Under the pieces are notes generated by a model, which was not told where the DNA came from, did no database searches, and saw only the letters and a list, made by a program, of their open reading frames with translations. The translations under genes were made by a program, and so were the position numbers. A DNA stretch of 64,000 bases from Saussurea involucrata (lineage: Eukaryota; Streptophyta; Magnoliopsida; Asterales; Asteraceae), in NCBI GenBank assembly GCA_033807775.1, contig CM066319.1:140046983-140110982 (forward strand), in the 5' to 3' direction. Below, one piece after another: positions 55,699 to 64,000 of this stretch (its first letter is position 1; every line of letters begins with the position of its first letter).

Positions 55699-56293
55699 AG
55701 GGCTTATGCTTAATGATAAAGATATATTCCCTCTCTTTATACTATTGTTATTCTGTTTCATTTTTCTTTTAACAAATTTCATATTGTTAAGCATGGGAGA
55801 GAAATATATATCTATTTTATAAATAGACTGCGTTACATCTGAATGTAATTAATGAGTAAATATGTAATTTTATAATTCTTTTAATAATTATTACTTCAGT
55901 ATTATTTTCTTTTTGTTTCTTTCCACATTTAGAAAAAAGTTTTATAATTAAATCAAATTCCAAATACTACAAGTCTACAAAATTCTTCAAATTTCATAAA
56001 CCAAACCGGGTTAAATAGAAGATAGACCGTTAAATAGATACAAATGATAAGTTGTTACTTGTTATTGTGAAAATGGTATGCGAATATGAAAAGGCACCAT
56101 GATGTCATATGAAATATAGGGTAAAATTTTGTTTTGGTTCTTGAATTTTATCCATTTTAACAAAAACCGTATCTAAGTTTCATCTATTTCAAATTTGTCC
56201 ATAACGATTACAAAATTCACTCGTTCTGTCAATCTCACTAATAGGTGTTAATTTTTTCTATTAAATCCAATTAAATGAGGATATTTAGACTAT
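55699..56293. other. AT-rich intergenic DNA, no gene seen
   Basis: No repeat with clear borders and no coding frame that I can support. Confidence 0.5.
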
Positions 56294-56842
56294 TAGGAGG
56301 AGTTCAAATGAGATATGCTAAGTGTGTGAGAAATAGAGAAATAATTCTAGCACTTCATTTGGTCAACATTTGCAGCTTTGACCGTGAAGTACCGGATAAT
56401 TCATCGCATGGTCTATAGAAGATAGAGGGATAGTTTCGTAACTGTAGCAAATACGCAGAACGAGTTCATATATGAACATGGGTAAGTCACATACGAACTA
56501 TACGTTCATATGTGAATCACAAATGTTCATATGTGAATTTGTTAATTGGTTCAACTGATTCACATATGAACCTACAGTTAATTACTTCATATGTGAATCA
56601 GTTAATTAATTCATATATGAATCACAAAGATTTATATGTGAATCACGTAGGTTCACATATGAACTCGTTCCGCGTATTTGTAAAAGTTACGAAACTGTCC
56701 TTTTATTTTTGGAATTGCTGTAACTTTTGATCGGTCAAAGCCGCAATTTTTAACCAGTCAAATCCGATCTTGACCGTATGATTGACTAGAATTACTTATC
56801 TATTTCTCACACTTAAGCATTTCTCATTTGAACCTATGCTAG
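56294..56842. mobile_element. Foldback element FB2 with TTCATATGTGAA core
   Basis: Arms of about 55 bp are inverted copies (GTTCAAATGAGA...GAGAAATAGA...AATTCTAG at 56301-56354 against 56785-56835). The centre (56466-56665) holds about ten palindromic TTCATATGTGAA-like units. The right edge is followed within 10 bp by a (TA)n run (56849-56882). Borders are approximate. Confidence 0.7.
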
Positions 56843-56845
56843 ACC

Positions 56846-56884
<39 letters not shown>

Positions 56885-57789
56885 AGACATTCACCTTTTT
56901 CGTAGACTTTTCTTTCTCCGAGAAAGAAATAATATGCCATACTGACCAAAGGGTAACATATTGTCACGATGCAAAGAAAAAAGCTTCAAACGTTTTTTTA
57001 TTAAGAACGGTGGTTCAGGTTAAGAAGAAAATTTGGTACATACAAGCCAATAACTTTGAAATTCTTGCATGAGGAATAACTACTTCAATCATTTGAAATT
57101 CTAAGTAATTTAAGAAGTGTTTATGTTTAAGATATAATAATGATAGCAACATAGAAGAAGCTATAAGGGAAGAAAAAACAATCAATATTGCATTGTCATA
57201 ACTTTGTAGTTAAAATTTAGCCATTTAATATAACAATTCAGTAATTTCTCAATATATTTTACTAGTAATGTTTATAAAGTTGTGCTAAGTGTAAAGCAAA
57301 ACAATTGTGCACTCGTACAAACAACATATCTACCAAACGAGACCAACTCATACGATTGACAATAAATGGTTTGTTGGACCAATTAGGCAATGAGAATAAA
57401 CTTTCAGCTGTTATGTGCATAGTGAGAACTTTGCGCAACCCTTGGTAGGTGCCATCCTTTCAACCGATGCCACACTCGATGCACAAGACCTCTCAATCAA
57501 TGCATGAAAACCTTTTTCATTGACGTCTTTCGTTGATCAAAATACCAATCATTTGATTAAAGACGACGGAAGAAACCAATAAATTTTACAAATCTCAGTA
57601 ACCAATTTACAATAAATGAAGTTTACGGACACTTGTTGTTAAAATGATAATAGTTAGAAACCAAAACTAAAATTTATATTACGTTAAATATGTCAAGGGA
57701 CTGTTTGTTAGCAGCTTAATTAGCTTAACGAGACTCACAACTTGTTCAACCAACTATACATGATTGTTTGTTAGTGATTTAATGATTTA
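56843..57789. other. (TA)n run and AT-rich DNA, no gene seen
   Basis: The TA run at 56849-56882 is followed by sequence without a supported gene. A partial MITE-like end (AGGGACTGTTTGTTAGCAG) begins near 57700. Confidence 0.5.
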
Positions 57790-58060
57790 GGGGATGTTTG
57801 GCGGTTGTTGAATGGTTTAGTGCAGAATGATTAAGAGGTCAGAATGGTTAAGAGGCTTTTATGATATAGTTCAAAATGAATATAATTTGTTTAGAATAAA
57901 ATGAGGGTGCTGAATGGTTAAGGGTGACCCAAGATGCTAAATCATTAAGAGGGTTTTGAAACCATTAAGAGGCAAATTTTTTTTGTCAAACAAGATTCAC
58001 CTCTGAACGATTCAGATGTTGCCTCTTAATGGAACCATTAAGATGTAAACAAACAATCCC
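57790..58060. mobile_element. PIF/Harbinger-type MITE, 271 bp
   Basis: Ends GGGGATGTTTGG and complement GGGATTGTTTGT in inverted orientation, TTA duplication at 57787-57789 and 58061-58063. Internal repeats of ATTAAGAGG. Non-coding. Confidence 0.78.
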
Positions 58061-58410
58061 TTAAAAAATGACCTATTCAGTAAGCTTTATAAGGGGGACT
58101 TTACGTAGAAAACCATTTTTTTCCCAAAACTATCGATCTCAATTAAAAAACACGTTTTTTTACTTTCTTCCAATTATGAAAAAAAATCTTTTCAATCTAA
58201 GACAAATTAATGTACACAAATATCGAAAACTAATCAAACAACCCCCTTAGTATTCGTTCAAAAATACAATCGACGATGACAAAATTGTAAGAAAAAAGAT
58301 CGAAGGACCAAACCCAAAAAAATCGAAAAACACAGGGACTAAAAATGTATTATGTTATATAGGTCAAGTAATCTGAAATAAAATACAGAATTGGAAGGAA
58401 ACCAAAAACG
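58061..58410. other. Presumed promoter region of the host gene
   Basis: 350 bp of AT-rich sequence upstream of the presumed 5' UTR. I do not see a TATA box I would defend. Confidence 0.3.
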
Positions 58411-58998
58411 AGAGCAGCAGTTATTCGTTCAGCCATGGCGTTTGAGCATTAAAATTCATGAACCAAGCGGTGTGATGACGCAAATGTTAGGATCCGAATA
58501 GATTTGATATCCGACCCAAGAAGAGAAGAAGCACGAATCCTCCAAATAACCGATATCCGCAAAAGAACCCCAATAAAACTCTGGTTTCAAAGCTTCGTTT
58601 CAGCTTCTCGAGGTTCGTTTTGTTCTTTCCCTTTTTATGTTTTAGCAATCGTATTGTGTATTAAACGATTAGGGTTAGGGTTAGGGTTAGGATTAGGATT
58701 TATATTCGATTGATTTATTGTTCTTTCCATGGATGACGATCATATGCCACTTTACCACCACTTAGGTTTCGTGTTCTTCCGTATAATACACACACACATA
58801 TATACATGCATCTAAAATTTGTAGAGTTCGATATCATCTTATTGGGTTAATTCTACATTTAATCGAATTGAACTTTATTGCCCAAAATATGCAATAAAAA
58901 ATTCTCTCCCCTGAAGGGTTTATCTAAACTGTAGCAGAAAATTTGAAGATAAAATTTCCATTGTTATATGATTGCAACAGGAGTGGTGAATCAGTGTC
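58411..58998 (+). other. 5' UTR of the host gene with an intron and three short uORFs
   Basis: Sequence typical of a plant 5' leader ends at CTTCTCGAG/GTTCGT (near 58612/58613). A T-rich intron ends at GATTGCAACAG/GAGTGG (58980), 18 bp before the start codon. If the leader is transcribed from before 58435 it has three successive uORFs: 58435-58452 (5 codons), 58458-58475 (5 codons) and 58475-58501 (8 codons). The last two overlap as TGATG. The intron carries a short TTAGGG run at 58669-58691. The transcription start is not determined. Confidence 0.5.
58669..58691 (+). repeat. TTAGGG run in the 5' UTR intron
   Basis: Almost four tandem TTAGGG units followed by TTAGGATTAGGATT. The usual plant telomere unit is TTTAGGG, so this is a short interstitial repeat of the variant form. 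Confidence 0.85.
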
Positions 58999-60561
58999 AT
59001 GTCCTCAGAAATCTCGAGGGATATGAATGCATCCGTCGATATGAATGTGGGACCGGATTTATTCCAATTTTACATTCAGGGGGTCGCGGAGCTGCTCTCG
59101 GTGGATGATTTTTCACCATTTTCTTGTCGGGTAGTTGGAGCAACAAAAGGGGGTTTTAGGGTTAAGGAGTTTTCAAAGAAGGAGGAGGAGGACGATAAAC
59201 CCGGTTCCATCGGTTTTGGTTCTTTGTTTTGTAATGCTGCAGGAGATGGACTTTTGGGTTTTAAGAAAGCGAAATTGTTGGCGATGCTTCGCCAAAGCGT
59301 TGTTGCTTTAACACGGGAAGTGAACGAGGTATGACAAACCGTTTTCGTGTTTTTCTTTTGACAAGATTTAACGCCCTAGGTTCTAATCTAAGGGGCTGTT
59401 TACTTTTTTTTTACACTAAGCCCCGTATGAATTAAGTTGTCTGTCTGGATAAAGTTGTCTGTTTGGATGAAGTTGTACGCGAGAGGCAAAGAGAAAAGGT
59501 TGTATGTTTGGGGTGGCTTAATGGGGACAAGTGGGGATTCCGGGCTTATTCCATATAGGCATTTTAGCTTAATGGGTTAACGATTAAGGGTCTGTTTACA
59601 AGTGGGGATTCCGGGCTTATTCCATATAGGCATTTTAGCTTAATGGGTTAACGATTAAGGGTCTGTTTGGTTGGTTTTCCATTAAGTCCTGTATGAATAA
59701 AGTTGTCTGTGTGGATTAATCTGTTTGTATAGATTGGAAAGGTTTTTGTTTGGGAGGGTGTTTTCATAGATGGAAAGACCATGTTTTTTAATTGGGAGAG
59801 ACTGGTTTGGACAAAACATGGCTTTCTGCATAAAGCTCCCTCCTAAAAGCTTAATAAATAAGTCACTTTCTATATCATTAAGCCACTACCAAACAGTCAT
59901 GTATAGCTGACTGAATAAGCTATGAGTCCCATTAAGCTCATTAAGCTGCTAACAAACAGGCTCTAAGCCGTAAAGAAACACTCATGTATGGCTGAACGAA
60001 TAAGCTGTCCAGACTCCAGACCATTAAGCCCATTCAGCTGTAAGTAAACATCCCCTAAACCACAAAGCATACATATGTAGCCATTTGTGAGAGTATGCAT
60101 ATACATTCATACAATGCACCATATAATACAACCATTAATGTCTACAATGTAAGATTTACACTTTGTACATTAAAGGAGGATATAGGCATTTGATAGTGTA
60201 AAATGTTGTGATGTATTTCGAATCTAAAAGATTTTATGCAACATTTAGGGTTGCCTCCTTTTGGCCGACCTTTTTTTATATAAAAAACAATATATATGCC
60301 TAAAATTAATACAAGTAATAGCGTGAGTGGAACAATATATTATCACCACAAAATGGTAGAATATATATATATATATAGGGTTAGGTTCAAACGAGAAGTT
60401 AAACATTTTGCGAGAAGGCAAGAAGTTTCAATATTATATATGATTACACACATGTTACACAAACTTAATAATATATGATTAAACACACCCAAAGAAGTGT
60501 AATCATGTATGATATTGAGGCTTCTCGTCTTATTGCAAAATGTTAACTTCTCGCATGATTC

Positions 60562-60602
<41 letters not shown>

Positions 60603-63300
60603 GACGTGGGATCGTGTTATAATAACATTTATGGCATGCAATGTTAGCTTGTATGTAATGTTTTAAAGGTTGTATCTCTTAACATTTAGACACTATGCTT
60701 GAGAAACTTGTACCTATATGCTATAATTACTTGCAATAAATTCGTGCTTTATGTATCATAGAGATAAATATGCAAAGCGCAAACTTTTTGGTTCTCATAG
60801 ATCAAGTAAAGTTGCTCCTAACATGTTGCAACTTCAGTAATAATGTAATATGTATATACATATATATATATATATATATAATATCTAACCATCATTGGAT
60901 GTCTTAATATAAGTATCTCGGCTTTATCTTTATCTAACTATCGCGTAATTACGTACATAAATTAAAGCAGATGTTGGATCCCGTATTTTCCATGCATCGG
61001 TTGAGATGTCTGATGGCACCCACAAAGAGTTGTGCTAGATATCAAGATGCCAACGACAAGGATGAGAACGGAAATCGTGCACTTAAGAGACTTAAAGTTC
61101 CGTCTTCCTCGTCTTCGGTCACTGAGCCTTTGATTCTTAGCCCTGTTAGTTGTAGTCTCACCGGGGAGGTACGTTGTTTGTACGATTGCACAACCATTTT
61201 GTTTCACACGTAGCAATATTTTTATACGCATCACTAACGAAATTTATTGAAAAATTGCCGAATTGGTATATTGAATTGTTGAATTTTTAATACAGGTTTA
61301 GGCGTTTCTGTGTTTGCAGGATTGATTTTTTCTTTCTTTCTATAATTAGTTTTTTCTTTTACTTCGTCATTATTATATCTTAAATATACGCGTTCTTTAG
61401 TTACTCGAGGTCGGTTAGAGGTATTAAGTAGTAATCAATGAGAATTAAAATAAAAGAATCTGTTTGATTTTATATAATATAATGAGTTCATTCCTCCAAA
61501 AGTCCAAATTTTCTTTCCGGGTTAATTGGGGGAATCATTTTCATTCAAAGTAAAAATCTCTAAATTTTGAGAAATCTATGAAAATTAATAATGAAGAGAA
61601 AGATCTATTATTTTAATTGTTTCCACCAATGAAGTTGAATGTGTTATAACTTATAATTGTTATATTGATTGTTTTTTTCAAATGTATTGGGATGATTAAT
61701 TTATAAAATATCACAATGATATAATTAATGTTGGAATTGCTAAAATAAGTAGCTGTTGGAGTTGAATGTTATTTTTTTAAGATTTTGATTTTAGATACTG
61801 TATTTAAAAAAAATTACAACATAGCTATTGGAGATGTTCTTAGATGCTGAATCACGAGAGTTAAATCATATCATCAGTGGGATAAAAATTGCATTTTTTT
61901 TCTGCCCGACAAAACTAGGTGTAACACAAAATTCGGGAGATAAGCCAAGATTGGTAAATTACTAAACTACCCATGTCCACTGTCAAGTTAAAACCCTAAA
62001 ACGGTTTTTTACATAATTCTTTCACCCGCCTACCTCACTCTCCCCCGTCTAGTCCCATCTATGAACCCTAAGGGTGCGTTAGGTACACTGGACAGGACAG
62101 AACAGAACAGTTCTACTGTCCCACGTTTGGCAGAACCTTTATGTGGAACAGACTGGAACAAGGTGGAACAAACTGGAACATGCCTGTTCCACCCCCACCC
62201 CATGGAACAAGCTGGAACAAGGTGGAACAGACTTATGTTTTACTAATTTAACCTCAAAATAAAATCTAATTCTCTTCTAAAACATCAAATAAACCTTCTA
62301 TTTCATATTTTGTTCATTCTTTAAATTTAGCAAGGGTAAATTGGTCAATGTTATCTGTTCTGTTCTATCCAGTTTTGTCTTACCAAACGTGGAACAACTG
62401 TTCTGTCTTGTTCTGTTCTGTCCCACATTGTCCTGTCCTATCCTGTCTGCGTACCAAACGCACCCTAATAGCTTTAGATTAGGGCTGTAAACGAGCCGAG
62501 TCGAGTAGCATGTTATTTGAGATCGGCTTATCAGGCTTGAGCTCGACTAACTTTTTCAAAGTCGGGTTCGAGCTCGAATATTTTTTCAATGTGTGAGCTT
62601 GGAGCTTGTTTATGAGCTCAAATTCGTGAACAATTAACTTGTTTATTTACTCAAGCTCGATGATTATTATATTTTTATTATATAATTTGTAAACATATAA
62701 ATATGTCAGGCTCGAAAAAGTGTAAGCTCGAATGGATTGACTTGGCTCGACTCGTAAAGTTTATTGGAGCTTTCCAATGAGTCCAAGTCGAACATTGGTG
62801 TTATAGAGCTCGACTCATTAAGTTAAGCGAACGTTGTTTTGTTATCGAGATCGACTCGAGCTTGATAATTATTAGGCTCGAGCTCGAGTAGCTCGTTAAA
62901 AGTTCGACTCGTTTACTAAAATTATACCCCTACTTCAGATCCTTTTTGTTTTTCTTATTTACCGATTCCCTTTTTCTAAATATCGAAATACACAGGGTCC
63001 ACAAAATGAACGGAAGGGTAAACCAGGTAAATCGTTAACTGGTTGTTGCAATAGTGGATGTGCAAAGTTCTCTAAAATGGATACACATCCCAATAAAGGT
63101 TATCCTGATGAATCCAAGGTAACCTAAAGCCTACATTTCTCTTGATCTTGTCTTATATTTATTGTTATTAACGTAGTCCTTCATTTATGTAGTATGTTTG
63201 TGACGGGACTTTAAAACAAGCAAACGGGTCCCCGGATTATAAGGACGTGAATGAGTCGTTTTTGGGATCAAGTTCAAGAGAAGATAAAGAATATGGAGAG
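58999..63300 (+). CDS. Host gene, 5' part: uncharacterised plant protein (four exons visible, 3' partial)
   Basis: Coding exons 58999-59328, 60971-61168, 62996-63118 and 63193-63300 have GT-AG borders and lengths of 330, 198, 123 and 108 bp. All are multiples of three, so every intron is phase 0. The start is the ATG after an AG acceptor (MSSEISRDMNASVDMN). The 253 residues visible have a predicted-soluble N-terminus (PDLFQFYIQGVAELLSVDD, then LGFKKAKLLAMLRQSVVAL), continuing over the first junction into MLDPVFSMHRLRCLM. A basic stretch (RALKRLKVP) with a Ser run follows, and exon 3 has CCNSGCAK. No signal peptide or membrane segment is seen. I do not recognise the family; the basic patch hints at a nuclear protein, which is inference only. 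The donor GTAGAT at 63301 means the gene continues beyond the window. Confidence 0.7.
59392..60055. mobile_element. PIF/Harbinger-type MITE in intron 1, with internal duplication
   Basis: Ends GGGGCTGTTTACTT and complement GGGGATGTTTACTT, TAA duplication at 59389-59391 and 60056-60058. It contains a perfect 71-bp tandem duplication (59527-59597 and 59598-59668). A second inner pair of ends (GGGTCTGTTTGG near 59658 and AACAAACAGGCTC near 59963) suggests a nested relative. Confidence 0.75.
60056..60377. other. Intron 1 sequence, no feature seen
   Basis: AT-rich intron DNA ending in a TA run (60359-60377) that borders the foldback element. Confidence 0.5.
60378..60589. mobile_element. Foldback element FB3 in intron 1
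   Basis: Arms of about 65 bp are inverted (GGTTCAAACGAGAAGTTAA...TATGATTAC at 60382-60446; CGTAATCATGTATGAT-type arm at 60500-60562). It is bordered by (TA)n on the left (60359-60377) and (CT)n(TA)n on the right (60561-60602). The GGTTCAA terminus is shared with FB1a and FB2. Confidence 0.72.
60603..60970. other. Intron 1, 3' part
   Basis: AT-rich, a TA run at about 60858-60882, ends with acceptor TTAAAGCAG before exon 2. Nothing else seen. Confidence 0.6.
61169..62071. other. Intron 2, 5' part
   Basis: Starts with donor GTACGT. AT-rich, no open frame or repeat with clear borders. It leads into two adjacent MITEs. Confidence 0.6.
62072..62465. mobile_element. PIF-type MITE with GGAC/GGAACA iterations, intron 2
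   Basis: Ends GGGTGCGTTAGGTAC and complement GGGTGCGTTTGGTACGCAG; TAA duplication at 62069-62071 and 62466-62468; 394 bp. The body has iterated GGAACA/TGTTCC and GGACAG units. Same family as 53960-55695. Confidence 0.85.
62480..62932. mobile_element. hAT-type MITE with GAGCTCG iterations, intron 2
   Basis: TAGGGCTGTAAACGAG and the complement TAGGGGTATAATTTTAG as inverted ends. The 8-bp flanks match at seven positions (CTTTAGAT 62472-62479, CTTCAGAT 62933-62940). The ends are built from CGAGCTCG-like palindromes. 453 bp, non-coding. Confidence 0.82.
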
Positions 63301-63446
63301 GTAGATATTTAAAAGCTTGTTATGAATTATCTTATATTATAAAGAGGCGTTTTCAGTTTTTCTTGGATTTTTAGGAGGTACAATTGTTTTTGCTTTACGT
63401 ACATACTTCTAAGCATCATATATATATATATATATATATGTAGAGT
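63301..63446. other. Start of intron 4 with (TA)n run
   Basis: Donor GTAGAT, AT-rich, then a TA run (63419-63439) bordering the foldback element FB1b. Confidence 0.6.
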
Positions 63447-63716
63447 GAGGGAGATCGAGGGGAAACTGCAAAAATATGAAAAACTGAGGGGCATCCTGGT
63501 AACCATTCGTCTAGGCGGTATGCGCATGTGCATGTCGTCCAAATATTGAGATGTGCATACAAGTAAATGAATTTTTTTTTGGTTTTTATGCACATGTGCA
63601 TTATGCATGTGTGCATGTTACAAATTACTGCTATGCACATGTTCATACCGTTCAAATGAACGATTACCAGGGTGCTCCTTGGTTTTTCATTTTGGGGTTT
63701 TCCCTAAACCTCCCTC
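63447..63716. mobile_element. Foldback element FB1b, compact relative of FB1a
   Basis: Inverted arms (GAGGGAGATCGAGGGGAAAC and complement GAGGGAGGTTTAGGGAAAAC) around a core of ATGCACATGTGCAT palindromes (63518-63650). The centre shares 'gcatacaagtaaat' with FB1a. Left edge abuts (TA)n. 270 bp; lies in intron 4. Confidence 0.78.
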
Positions 63717-63751
63717 ATTTGCAATAATATAGAAATATGAACAAACAGTAA

Positions 63752-64000
63752 GGTAATGTTTGGTATGCAGACAGGATTGGACGGGACGGGACGGGACTGG
63801 ACTGGACAATACAATTGTCTGTCTTGTGTTTGGTACGACTAGAACATGATAGGATAGAACTAGACAACTTTCCGTAAAAGTTGTTTGTTGATCGGTATCA
63901 GTGGAGGTGGTTGACGATGGTAGTGGTGGGGGCGATGAGTGATGGTTGTAGAGGTGGTGGAGGAGGTTGTTATAGTGGAGGAATAGGTAGTGGTGGCCGA
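63752..64000. mobile_element. Left end of a TIR element (same family as 53960-55695), right partial
   Basis: GGTAATGTTTGGTATGCAG after TAA (63749-63751), then GGGACGGGACTGGAC iterations; runs off the window. The last 100 bp are GGTGGTGG-rich. Confidence 0.6.

Noticed and set aside
56782..57072. 96-codon ORF with poly-Tyr/Ile stretch
   Set aside because: The stretch is translation of the (TA)n microsatellite beside FB2.

Overview
This is a repeat-dominated plant nuclear window, about 35% GC by eye. The plant assignment rests on Ty3/gypsy chromovirus and Ty1/copia (mostly Sirevirus-like) elements primed by initiator-Met tRNA, PIF/Harbinger- and hAT-type MITEs, a tRNA-derived SINE and a gene with plant-style introns. 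The third-ORF type seen at 50.3-50.8 kb, in my memory of the families, is common in Asteraceae, so a daisy-family genome is a guess and not a demonstration.

Layout. 1-3936 is the 3' half of a forward chromovirus (gypsy A). It sits in a reverse Sirevirus-like element (copia A, 3937-11334), which sits in an old gypsy LTR remnant (11335-13718). 13.8-20.0 kb is AT-rich intergenic DNA with MITEs and foldback elements, one intact nuclear tRNA-Thr(TGT) gene, and a decayed hAT-type transposase. 19997-50814 is one old forward copia element (copia B) split by several insertions. These are a solo gypsy LTR (20713-28623, TSD ATAGA) that itself carries copia C (22472-28442, TSD ACTAG); a SINE inside gag (29278-29571, TSD about 17 bp); and gypsy B (34188-46679, TSD ATCCA), which itself carries the gag-only element copia D (39892-44010, TSD CGGGA). 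A gypsy LTR without TSD (50815-52621) cuts off the copia B 3' end. 52.6-58.4 kb is intergenic with several MITEs and foldback elements. 58.4-63.3 kb holds the 5' part of one ordinary host gene (four coding exons visible, all introns phase 0, function not recognised), whose introns are filled with MITEs and foldback elements.

State of the genes. None of the copia pol genes is intact: they carry nonsense codons (often Trp or Arg codons turned into stops), frameshifts or large deletions. The visible part of gypsy A pol (1-2262) is open, and the gag of copia D is a clean 399-codon frame. LTR comparison by eye orders the insertions: copia D (about one substitution and one indel per 1.14 kb) is younger than copia C (about five substitutions per 1.07 kb), which is younger than gypsy B (about 25-30 per 1.74 kb).

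The most striking signal is that each of six LTR elements carries its own iterated short CpG-containing motif, mostly in the LTR. The cleanest case is copia D: six GGTATACCGCG sites form three pairs, each pair with exactly 21 bp start-to-start, ending 27 bp before a TATA box.
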